Shown piece by piece: positions 51,008 through 58,067 of a stretch of DNA of 64,000 nucleotides (position 1 is its first letter; every line of letters starts with the position of its first letter). The position numbers and the translations under genes are program-made. The notes under the pieces were generated by a model. It was not told the DNA's origin. It searched no databases and worked only from the letters and a program-made list of their open reading frames with translations. The stretch comes from JACNKJ01 sp964344565 (GTDB taxonomy: Bacteria > Krumholzibacteriota > Krumholzibacteriia > JACNKJ01), in the NCBI GenBank assembly GCA_964344565.1, contig CAYFNT010000007.1:1-64000 (forward strand), given 5' to 3'.

Positions 51008-51467
51008 ATTCGGCATCGCCATCTTTGCGCTGCTGCTCGCCTCCTGCGCGCCGAAGGACGAGACCGGCCCCGGCGAGGTGCACTGGGATCGCGACACCTG
51101 CGCCCGATGCGTCATGGCCGTGAGCGACCACTACTACTCGGCCCAGGTGCGCGGCGGAGCGCCGGAGGGACGCACCCGACTCTACTTCTTCGACGACGTC
51201 GGCTGCGCCGTGATCTGGCTCGACAAGCAGAATTGGAAGGACGATCCGCGCACCGAGATCTGGGTGAACGACTGGCAGAGCGGCGACTGGATCGACGCTC
51301 GCAAAGCCTGGTACATCCCCGGGAAAACGACGCCCATGGACTACGGGCTGGGCGCGCAGCTGGAAGCGGCCGAAGGCGCCTACGATTTCGATCGCGCCAT
51401 CGGAGCGATCTACGACCGCGAGAGCGGCGCGCGCCGCCACCGCAAGATGGAACCCGACACCCATTGA
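50991..51467 (+). CDS. nosL: NosL, copper-chaperone lipoprotein
   Basis: A 158-residue lipoprotein (lipobox ALLLASC, Cys at 19). The NosL signature Cys-x-x-Cys-x-Met occurs as DTCARCVMAV, followed by RLYFFDDVGCAVIWL and DWIDARKAWYIPGKTTPMDYG. NosL delivers Cu(I) to apo-NosZ together with NosDFY. It is placed between nosF and nosY, whereas in most clusters it follows nosY. ATG 50991 lies inside nosF, preceded by GGAGAG. Confidence 0.93.
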   Translation: MKAPTRFGIAIFALLLASCAPKDETGPGEVHWDRDTCARCVMAVSDHYYSAQVRGGAPEGRTRLYFFDDVGCAVIWLDKQNWKDDPRTEIWVNDWQSGDWIDARKAWYIPGKTTPMDYGLGAQLEAAEGAYDFDRAIGAIYDRESGARRHRKMEPDTH

Positions 51468-51478
51468 TCGGCGGAGAG

Positions 51479-52306
51479 ATGAAGCAATTGATCCACATGG
51501 CCCGCACCGACATCGGCGAGACCCTTCGCGCCCGCTGGTTCTTCGTGTACACGCTGATCTTCGGCGGCGTGATGGTGGGGCTCTACGTGTCGGGACTCAC
51601 GGAATCGCGGGTCATGGGATTCACCGGGCTCTCGCGCCTGCTGGTGGCCTACCTGCAGATCACCATGGCCATCCTGCCCATCTTCATGCTCATCACGACG
51701 GTGAGGTCGGTGGTGGGCGACCGTGAGGCGGGCATCTTCGAGTACATGCTGGCCTTTCCCATCGGGCTGGGCGCCTGGTACTGGGGCAAGCTCGTCGGGC
51801 GCTTCATCATCGTTTTCATGCCCGTGCTGCTGGCCATGATCCTGGCGGTGATCTGGGGATTGGCGCAGGGGGTCGTGATCCCCTGGGGCCAGGTGCTCTT
51901 CTACACGGGGCTCATGGCCTCGCTGGCCTGGTGCTTCCTGGGCATCGGCATGCTCATCTCGACCCTGTCCCGGTCCACCGACGTGGCCCAGGGCGCGGCC
52001 TTCATTATCTGGCTATTCCTGCTGCTCTTCCTCGACCTGATCCTGCTGGGCTTCCTCATCAGCGAGGGACTGCCCGCGGAGACGGCCGTGGCCATTTCAT
52101 TGGCCAATCCCCTGCAGTCCTTCCGCACGGCCTCCATGCTGCTCTTCGATCCGCAGCTGGTGCTCATCGGTCCGTCGGCATACCTGATCCTGGACAACTT
52201 CGGGCGCGCGGGCTACCTGGCCTGGGCCCTGAGCTATCCCGTTGTGGTGGGTCTTGTTACCGCGGCCTGGGGATACCTGGCTTTCCGGCGCGGCGACCTT
52301 TCCTAG
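51479..52306 (+). CDS. nosY: NosY, ABC transporter permease for NosZ maturation
   Basis: A 275-residue permease of the ABC-2 type with six helices: WFFVYTLIFGGVMVGLYV, AYLQITMAILPIFMLITTVR, FIIVFMPVLLAMILAVIWGL, VLFYTGLMASLAWCFLGIGM, FIIWLFLLLFLDLILLGFL and a last one near the C-terminus. The VVGDREAGIFEYMLAFPIG loop contacts NosF. The start is uncertain: ATG 51479 touches the GGAGAG run; a TTG at 51464 overlapping the nosL stop (TTGA) is an alternative that adds five residues. It is the final nos gene. Confidence 0.88.
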   Translation: MKQLIHMARTDIGETLRARWFFVYTLIFGGVMVGLYVSGLTESRVMGFTGLSRLLVAYLQITMAILPIFMLITTVRSVVGDREAGIFEYMLAFPIGLGAWYWGKLVGRFIIVFMPVLLAMILAVIWGLAQGVVIPWGQVLFYTGLMASLAWCFLGIGMLISTLSRSTDVAQGAAFIIWLFLLLFLDLILLGFLISEGLPAETAVAISLANPLQSFRTASMLLFDPQLVLIGPSAYLILDNFGRAGYLAWALSYPVVVGLVTAAWGYLAFRRGDLS

Positions 52307-52331
52307 AGCCTCGCTGAATCCGAGCCATTTC

Positions 52332-52360
52332 TTGACACTCCCGGCGCCCCGCCGATAGGC
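52332..52360 (+). promoter_or_regulatory. Probable promoter of the NSS transporter gene
   Basis: TTGACA at 52332-52337 is a perfect -35 box. At a distance of 17 bases the -10 is ATAGGC (52355-52360), a weak match. Transcription would begin near 52367, 25 bases before the start codon, separating this gene from the nos operon. Confidence 0.45.
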
Positions 52361-52391
52361 TTTCCGGCGATATTCAAAAATGGAGGAATCA

Positions 52392-53783
52392 ATGGCCGAG
52401 CAACGTGGACAGTGGAGCGGGCGTCTGGGATTCATCCTCGCGGCCTCCGGCAGCGCGGTGGGACTGGGCAACCTCTGGAAGTTCCCCTACATCACCTTCG
52501 AGAACGGCGGCGGCGCCTTCGTGCTGGTCTACCTCATCGCCATCCTCCTGGTGGGCGCTCCCATCATGGCCGCCGAGACCCTGCTCGGCCGGCGGGGGCA
52601 GAAGAATCCCGTGGGCACCTTCCGCGTGCTGGCCGAGGGCAAGCCCGGCGCCGGCCTCTGGCCGGGAGTCGGCATCCTGGGCGTGATCACGGGCTTCGTG
52701 ATCCTCTCCTACTACAGCGTGGTCGCGGGATGGACCCTTCGCTACATCGTCATGGCCCTCAGCGGATCCCTCGGCGAGATGGCCCATGATCCCGCGCTGC
52801 TACAGGGGTTCTTCGGAGAGTTCCTCGGCGACAGCGGGCAGATGGTGCTGCTGCACTTCCTATTCATGGCCCTGACCACCGGCGTGGTGATCTTCGGCGT
52901 GCAGAAGGGCATCGAACGGGCGGCGAAGTTCCTCATGCCCATCCTCTTCACCATCCTCGTGGGTCTCGTGATCTACGCCACGACCACGCCGGGCTTCCGC
53001 GAAGCCATGGTCTTCCTCTTCCGGCCGAACTTCAGCGAGCTGACCATGGGCGCCGTGCTCGAGGCCCTCGGGCACAGCTTCTTCACCCTGAGCCTGGGCA
53101 TGGGCGCCATGCTCACCTACGGAAGCTACATGCGCCGGAAAGACTCGGTGCCCAAGGCGGCCATCACGATCACGGCGCTGGACACGATCATCGCCATCAT
53201 GGCCTGCGTGATCATGTTCTCGATCATCTTCAGTTTCGACATGGACGTGAGCAAGAGCGCCACCATCCTCTTCACGACCCTGCCGGCCGTGTTCTACCAG
53301 TTGCCCGGCGGCGGCATCGTCTCCGCCCTCTTCTACATGCTCGTGGCCTTCGCGGCCCTGTCGAGCACCATCAGCCTGCTGGAGGTGGTGAGCAGCTACG
53401 CCATCGACGAACTCGGCTGGAAGCGCCGCCAGAGCACCCTGACCATGGCCGCGGCCATCTTCGTCTTCGGCGCGCTCAGCGCGGTGAGCCTGGGCGGCAA
53501 CGACTTCCTCTCGGGCATCAACCTCATCGGGCGCGAGTCCACCGCCGGCGTCTTCGGCACCCTCGACTATCTGGCCAGCAACTGGTTCCTGCCCGTGGGC
53601 GGCTTCTTCATCGCGATCTTCACGGGGTGGATCCTCACGCGCAAGGACACCCAGGAGGAACTGGAAGAGGGCCACGGCACCATGGCCAGCTACGGCGCCT
53701 GGCGCTTCCTCATCCGATTCGCGGCGCCCCTGGTCATCGGCGCCATCATCGTGAGCGTGCTGCTGGGGCAGGAGTATCAGTAG
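52392..53783 (+). CDS. sodium-dependent transporter of the NSS (SNF) family
   Basis: A 463-residue LeuT-fold symporter with about 12 helices. The Na+ and substrate site of helix 1 is clear: GSAVGLGNLWKFPYITFENG, then GGGAFVLVYLIAILLVGAPIM. Further family blocks are FFTLSLGMGAMLTYGSYM in helix 6 and AFAALSSTISLLEVVSSY in helix 8. The substrate is probably an amino acid or a similar amine. GGAGG stands six bases before ATG 52392; an upstream ATG at 52380 has no ribosome site. It ends just before heptad element E. Confidence 0.92.
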   Translation: MAEQRGQWSGRLGFILAASGSAVGLGNLWKFPYITFENGGGAFVLVYLIAILLVGAPIMAAETLLGRRGQKNPVGTFRVLAEGKPGAGLWPGVGILGVITGFVILSYYSVVAGWTLRYIVMALSGSLGEMAHDPALLQGFFGEFLGDSGQMVLLHFLFMALTTGVVIFGVQKGIERAAKFLMPILFTILVGLVIYATTTPGFREAMVFLFRPNFSELTMGAVLEALGHSFFTLSLGMGAMLTYGSYMRRKDSVPKAAITITALDTIIAIMACVIMFSIIFSFDMDVSKSATILFTTLPAVFYQLPGGGIVSALFYMLVAFAALSSTISLLEVVSSYAIDELGWKRRQSTLTMAAAIFVFGALSAVSLGGNDFLSGINLIGRESTAGVFGTLDYLASNWFLPVGGFFIAIFTGWILTRKDTQEELEEGHGTMASYGAWRFLIRFAAPLVIGAIIVSVLLGQEYQ

Positions 53784-53788
53784 GCTCC

Positions 53789-53973
53789 AGTCTCGAGTCC
53801 CGAGTCCCGAGTCCCGAGTCCCAAGTCCCGAGAAAAACACCCTCCTCTGAAAATGAGGAGGGTGTTCGACTGGAGACTGGAGACTGGAGACTGGCGACTG
53901 GCGACTGGCGACTGGAGACTGGAGACTGGAGACTGGAGACTGGCGACTGGAGACTGGAGACTGGAGACTCCTA
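53789..53973. repeat. Heptad-repeat element E around a terminator (largest copy)
   Basis: Left arm: six units of AGTCYCR (53789-53830). Centre: hairpin 53836-53866. Right arm: fifteen units of GACTGGA or GACTGGC, the last being GACTCCT (53868-53972). It fills the gap between the stop of the transporter gene (53783) and the stop of arsM (53971-53973), which it overlaps. Only one base of the right-arm unit varies. Confidence 0.9.
53832..53866 (-). terminator. Terminator inside heptad element E
   Basis: AACACCCTCCTC (53836-53847) and GAGGAGGGTGTT (53855-53866) form a twelve-pair stem. Read on the minus strand it is followed by TTTCTC within GTGTTTTTCTC, so it ends the arsR-arsM transcript. Confidence 0.85.
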
Positions 53974-54831
53974 AGCTTTTCTCGCCTGAATCTTCGCGCT
54001 CCAGACCTTGCCCGCCATTTCCCGGGCGATGCGCTTCACGGCTTCCTCCCGGCTCATGCCTTCGAAACTCGCGAGGGCTGCGTCGCCCTCGGGCAGTTCC
54101 GAGAGGATGAAGGCCTCGAGGTGGAATCCCTCGTAGTGAAGGCGCTCGAGGACCTCGACGCTCTCGAGGCCCGCCTTGCGGAGACCGTCGAGGTAGTCGT
54201 CCTCGCTGATGGCGCCGGCGATGCAGCTGTTGTAGAGGGTTTCGCTGCCGCGCAGCCACTCGGGCATGTCTTCCACCACGATGTCCGATACGCGCATGGT
54301 GCCGCCGGGCCTGAGGACGCGGGCGACTTCCGCGAAGACCTTGTGCTTCTCCGGAGAAAGGTTGATCACGCAGTTGGAGATGACCCAATCCACGCTGCCG
54401 TCCTCCACGGGTAACTCCTCGATGAGTCCCTTGCGGACCTCCACGTTGCCGTAGCCCGAGGCGGCGATGTTCTCGCGGGCCCTTTCGATCATGGCGTCGG
54501 TCATGTCCACGCCGATGACCCGACCCTCCTCGCCCACGAGGCCCGCGGCCAGAAGCAGGTCGATGCCCGCGCCGCTTCCGAGGTCGAGCACCGTCTCGCC
54601 GGCGCTCACCCCGGCGAAGGCCAGTGGGTTGCCGCAGCCGAAGGAATTCTCCACGGCATCGGCGGGCAGCTTCGCCAATTCGTCGGGATCGTAGCCGGCC
54701 ACCTTGGCCGCCACGCCCTTCGGGTCGGGGATGCAGCAGTCGGGGGCGCATCCGCATCCCTCGGATGTCTTCTCCACCGCGTCGGCGTAGAATTTCTCGA
54801 CGTGCTTATGGGTATCTTTCGTTTCAGCCAT
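53971..54831 (-). CDS. arsM: arsenite S-adenosylmethionine methyltransferase ArsM
   Basis: A 286-residue SAM-dependent enzyme that methylates As(III) to volatile or less toxic forms. The SAM site is VLDLGSGAGIDLLLAA followed by VIGVDMTDAMIERARENI. Three conserved arsenic-binding cysteines are candidates: one in the N-terminal FGCGNPLAFAG, one in ISNCVINLSP, and one in LYNSCIAGAISEDDY. The N-terminus also carries a Cys cluster (GCGCAPDCC). GAGGAG before ATG 54831. The start lies inside the end of arsR (eight-base overlap), so both are co-expressed under arsenic control. Confidence 0.93.
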   Translation of the reverse strand: MAETKDTHKHVEKFYADAVEKTSEGCGCAPDCCIPDPKGVAAKVAGYDPDELAKLPADAVENSFGCGNPLAFAGVSAGETVLDLGSGAGIDLLLAAGLVGEEGRVIGVDMTDAMIERARENIAASGYGNVEVRKGLIEELPVEDGSVDWVISNCVINLSPEKHKVFAEVARVLRPGGTMRVSDIVVEDMPEWLRGSETLYNSCIAGAISEDDYLDGLRKAGLESVEVLERLHYEGFHLEAFILSELPEGDAALASFEGMSREEAVKRIAREMAGKVWSAKIQARKA

Positions 54832-55195
54832 CGCTGGGCTCCTCTTCCAGGGTGTCGATCCGGCAGCAGGCTTCCACCGCGTCGGCCATGGCCCTCAGGG
54901 CTGCCGCCAGTTCGGGTCCCTTCATTTCGTAGAAGACCTGCTTGCCGCGCTTTTCGGCTTCCACCACCCCCGCATCCCTCAGCGTGGCCAGGTGCCTGGA
55001 CACCACCGAGATGTCCACCTGGCAGCATCCGGCGATCTCGCTAACGCTCTGGGGATCCTCGCTGTCGGCCAGCCGACCCAGAATGACGATGCGATTGGGA
55101 TCGGCTAAGGCCTTGAAAAAACGGGTAGATAGCAGGTTCGTCAGGTCCTCGCCGCAGCAGCTGGCCACCCGAGGACGTTTGTTTGTTTGCGTCAT
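54824..55195 (-). CDS. arsR: ArsR-family metalloregulator
   Basis: A 123-residue winged-helix repressor: FFKALADPNRIVILGRLA, SVSEIAGCCQVDISVVSRHL (recognition helix), LRDAGVVEAEKRGKQVFYEM. It has three vicinal Cys pairs, Cys13-14, Cys57-58 and Cys110-111, in place of the classic ELCVC motif; these are plausible As(III) ligands. A promoter (TTGACG, 17 bases, TATATT) ends at 55202, so transcription would begin at or near the ATG at 55195 and the mRNA may be leaderless. Longer in-frame starts at 55213 and 55216 would precede that start point. It should repress its own operon with arsM. Confidence 0.88.
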   Translation of the reverse strand: MTQTNKRPRVASCCGEDLTNLLSTRFFKALADPNRIVILGRLADSEDPQSVSEIAGCCQVDISVVSRHLATLRDAGVVEAEKRGKQVFYEMKGPELAAALRAMADAVEACCRIDTLEEEPSDG

Positions 55196-55201
55196 GGTGC
55201 A

Positions 55202-55230
55202 AATATACTCCATCAAAAAGGCCCCGTCAA
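55202..55230 (-). promoter_or_regulatory. arsR-arsM promoter overlapping the upstream terminator
   Basis: On the minus strand TTGACG (55230-55225) lies 17 bases from TATATT (55207-55202). The -35 box is in the loop and stem of the alkylation-repair gene's terminator. Expected start of transcription is about 55195. Confidence 0.55.
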
Positions 55231-55236
55231 GGGGCC
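55215..55236 (-). terminator. Rho-independent terminator of the DNA alkylation repair gene
   Basis: GGCCCC (55220-55225) and GGGGCC (55231-55236) pair around GTCAA. On the minus strand five T follow. It lies eight bases past the gene's stop and shares bases with the arsR promoter. Confidence 0.8.
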
Positions 55237-55243
55237 GATTCGA

Positions 55244-55924
55244 TTACTTCTTCCTGGCCTTCCGGTGAGCCAGTGTCTTGGCGATGTAGGCCACCGCGTC
55301 CGGCGTTGTGCAGCTGGTCTCGCCGTGATCCACCTCCACCTTGCCAATGCGTTTCGCCGCCGCCTCGGCCGCCTTGCGCAACTTCGCTCCGCGGATGCCG
55401 ATGGAGATCAGAGCCTGGTTCATGGAATGGCGCACGCGATTCTGGCTGGTGTGGATGGTCCTCTCGATCACCTCGAGGCGCTCCATGAGGAAGGCCTCGC
55501 CCACTTCCGGCTGTCCGCCGGCGGCGTGGGCCACCAGGTTCCATCCCGCGGCGGACACCCATTCGCGCCTGGCTCCGCACCATTTCTTCAACCTCGTCTC
55601 GGCGCTGGGGCTCTTTGCGGCCAGGCCGGCGAAGGCGTCGCAGACCACGTAGTTGTCCAGATCGCGGCACATGGCGTCCAGTTCGCCGGCCTTCATCTCG
55701 GATGGATCGGCGATCATGCAGGCGAAGATGCGCGCGTCGTGGTTGCCGCTGGCCCAGAGGCCGCGGGCCAACTCCGTATCGCGGCCGACCTTCTTCTTGA
55801 GATTTCCGAGATTCGCGTAGCTCACGCCGAACATCTCGCCCTCCACCCCGTGGCGCCCGTAGATCTTCCGGGTCTGCGCCGATCCCATGGCCTTCAGTTC
55901 GCTCATCACTTGCTTAAGGGTCAT
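55244..55924 (-). CDS. DNA alkylation repair protein (AlkD-like HEAT-repeat glycosylase)
   Basis: A 226-residue protein of stacked helical ALK/HEAT repeats, as in AlkD, which removes bulky or cationic alkylated bases. Typical blocks are YGRHGVEGEMFGVSYANLGN, LWASGNHDARIFACMIADP, LDNYVVCDAFAGLAAKSP and GWNLVAHAAGGQPEVGEAFL. The usual catalytic Asp/Trp pair has reasonable candidates but cannot be assigned with certainty, and this subgroup often carries TPDAVAYIAKTL at the end. AAGGAGG before ATG 55924. It follows the BatA-like gene by 13 bases and is probably co-transcribed with it. Confidence 0.85.
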   Translation of the reverse strand: MTLKQVMSELKAMGSAQTRKIYGRHGVEGEMFGVSYANLGNLKKKVGRDTELARGLWASGNHDARIFACMIADPSEMKAGELDAMCRDLDNYVVCDAFAGLAAKSPSAETRLKKWCGARREWVSAAGWNLVAHAAGGQPEVGEAFLMERLEVIERTIHTSQNRVRHSMNQALISIGIRGAKLRKAAEAAAKRIGKVEVDHGETSCTTPDAVAYIAKTLAHRKARKK

Positions 55925-55937
55925 GGTTCCTCCTTTT

Positions 55938-58022
55938 CTAGATGCTTCCCTCGCCCTCGGGGCCGCGTCGGCCCAGCCAGAGCTCCAGGAGCATGAGGGC
56001 CACCGCCAGAAGCAGCAGGGTGGCGGCGATCTCCTTGCCGAAGTGCCCCGCCTTCAGGGCCGAGTCCAGGTCTTCGCCCGCGGGGACCACCCGCAGTTCG
56101 GGCAGACCCATTAGCGCGGGAAGGCTGTCGGCGGGCAGGGCCCGCAGCAGGCTTTCCTCCGCGGGGGGCAGCACGGCCATCAGTCCGAGTGAGCGGCGTC
56201 CCGCCGCCGAGACTTCCTCCAGGCGCCAGATCCCCGAAGCGTCGGCGCGCTCGATGAGCGCCCGCGGCGGAATGGATCGGGTGTCCACCCGCGGACTGAG
56301 CCGCGCCCCATCGGGGGCGACAAGTTCCAGCCGGACATCCTCGCCCGGCGTCGCCCGCAGGGGAAAGCTGAGCTCGTCCCCCACGCGCAGGGGCTCTGGC
56401 TGTTGAACGCCGGCCGCCTCCTGGGCCATCTCCTGCACCAGGGGCAGGAACATGGACGACCAGACCAACTCGCCGCCCTCCGGGCTCGCGTCGAAGAGTG
56501 CCAGGCGCACGCGGCCGGCCTCCCGGGGCCAGGCCACCAGGGCCGGCGCGCCGCCCTCGAATCGTGCGGGCACGCGCCAGGGGCCAGCTTCCGTGCGATA
56601 GGCCCGATAGAATGGATGCTCCGTGAGCACGCGACGGTGCGCGTCCCCCAGTTCCGCGAAGATGGGGTGCGCAGCCTGGAAGCTGCCCAGGCGCAGGATC
56701 TCGCCCTCCACGAGCTCCAGGGAACGCGGTCCGCCGAGACGCGGCAGCAGATGACGGGCCAGGGCCGCCGCGCCCGCGGGGTCGGGGAAGACGATGAGTC
56801 CGCCGCCTCGGGCCACGAAGGCCGCCAGGGCCTCGCCGGCGCTCTCGTCGAGCCCCTCGCCGCCGGCCAGCACCACCAGATGCAGACCTTCCAGGTCGGC
56901 GGCCGTGAAGCGCTCGTTGGACTGGCGGTTCAGGCCCAGGGCCAGCCTTCCCGCGCCGCCGGCGCCGTAGGGATCCAGGGCCCGGGCCAGGTAGTCGGCG
57001 AGACGGCTTTCTCCCGAGGGCTCCAGGAGCAGGGCCTCCAGGCGCGACTCCACCGCGAGCACGAAGGGCAGGGCGTCATCCAGGGGGAAGCGGTCCCGGG
57101 GCTTGCGCCACCAGCCTTCCAGGAGGCCCGCGGTCTCGAGGTTGAGGTTCAGGGATGTCTCCACGGCGCCCCCGGCCCGGGCGTCCACGCCCAAGCTGCC
57201 CCGATGCTTGCCGCCCAGCTCCAGGTCGGCGCTGAAGGCCTGGGGCGCGCCCTCGCCGCCAGCGCGCAGGCCCAGGGCGAAGGGCCGTCCCGCGAGCACC
57301 GGCCGCAGTGGACGGCGGATGCCGAGCAGCGATCCGTTGGACGGCGCCGCGCCCGACACCGGCAATGCGTAGACGCGCAGGTCGCCGGCCTCGGGCAGGC
57401 GCGCGCTGTCCAGGGCGCCTTCGGCGAAGTCGCTGATGAGGAAGATCTCCTTCAGGGGATGGGGACGCTCCGCCAGGGTCTCCATGGCCTCTGCGAGACC
57501 GGCGCGCAGTCGCGTGGGTCCCTGTCCCTCGCTCCAGTCGTCCAAGAGCCGATGGGCCATGCTCGGCGGCAGGGCCTCGCCGCCGAGGTCGAAGAGCCGC
57601 TCTTCCAGAGCGTAGAGGCGGAGCTCGTCGCCGGCGTCCAGGCGGTCGAGCAGGTCGCGGGCGCGATCCAGGGCCTGGGCGCCGAGGCTGCCGGCCTCGC
57701 TGTTCAGGGTCATGGACCCGCTGCGGTCCACGATGAGGGCCACGCTGCGAGGAGCGTCCTCGGGAAAGACCGAGGCCAGACCACCCTTCAGGGTGGGACG
57801 GGCCAGGGCGAAGGCCACCGTGGCCACCAGAAGCATTCGCACGATGAGCAGCAGGATGCGCCGCAGGTTCAGGCGGCGCATCTGACGCTGGTTCAGCTCG
57901 CGCAGGAAGCGCAGGCTGGGGAAGTCCATGCGCAGGGTCTTCCGCCTCTGGAAGAGGTGGATCAGCAGGGGCACCAGGGTGCCCGCGATGCCGAAGAGCA
58001 GTATGCCGTTGAGAAAGCCCAT
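55938..58022 (-). CDS. BatA-like membrane protein with von Willebrand A domain
   Basis: A 694-residue inner-membrane protein. The N-terminus is the aerotolerance-regulator BatA domain: MGFLNGILLFGIAGTLVPLL, HLFQRRKTLRMDFPSLRFLRE and a second helix ILLLIVRMLLVATVAFALARP. A VWA domain follows with a MIDAS site, DRSGSM at residues 99-104. Then come two amidotransferase-like segments (AFVARGGGLIVFPDPAG, PHP-type loops) and a C-terminal helix (IAATLLLLAVALMLLELWLG). Such proteins occur with MoxR ATPase and DUF58 genes; a DUF58 gene ends at 63675 on the same strand, with three unrelated genes between. The ribosome site before ATG 58022 is weak. Confidence 0.87.
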   Translation of the reverse strand: MGFLNGILLFGIAGTLVPLLIHLFQRRKTLRMDFPSLRFLRELNQRQMRRLNLRRILLLIVRMLLVATVAFALARPTLKGGLASVFPEDAPRSVALIVDRSGSMTLNSEAGSLGAQALDRARDLLDRLDAGDELRLYALEERLFDLGGEALPPSMAHRLLDDWSEGQGPTRLRAGLAEAMETLAERPHPLKEIFLISDFAEGALDSARLPEAGDLRVYALPVSGAAPSNGSLLGIRRPLRPVLAGRPFALGLRAGGEGAPQAFSADLELGGKHRGSLGVDARAGGAVETSLNLNLETAGLLEGWWRKPRDRFPLDDALPFVLAVESRLEALLLEPSGESRLADYLARALDPYGAGGAGRLALGLNRQSNERFTAADLEGLHLVVLAGGEGLDESAGEALAAFVARGGGLIVFPDPAGAAALARHLLPRLGGPRSLELVEGEILRLGSFQAAHPIFAELGDAHRRVLTEHPFYRAYRTEAGPWRVPARFEGGAPALVAWPREAGRVRLALFDASPEGGELVWSSMFLPLVQEMAQEAAGVQQPEPLRVGDELSFPLRATPGEDVRLELVAPDGARLSPRVDTRSIPPRALIERADASGIWRLEEVSAAGRRSLGLMAVLPPAEESLLRALPADSLPALMGLPELRVVPAGEDLDSALKAGHFGKEIAATLLLLAVALMLLELWLGRRGPEGEGSI

Positions 58023-58067
58023 AGTGATGCAGATTCATAGCGGAGCGGGGGCTTCGCCGCAAGGAGC

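Noticed and set aside
53789..53973. CRISPR array
   Set aside because: Units are seven bases with no unique spacers, and no cas genes are present in the window.
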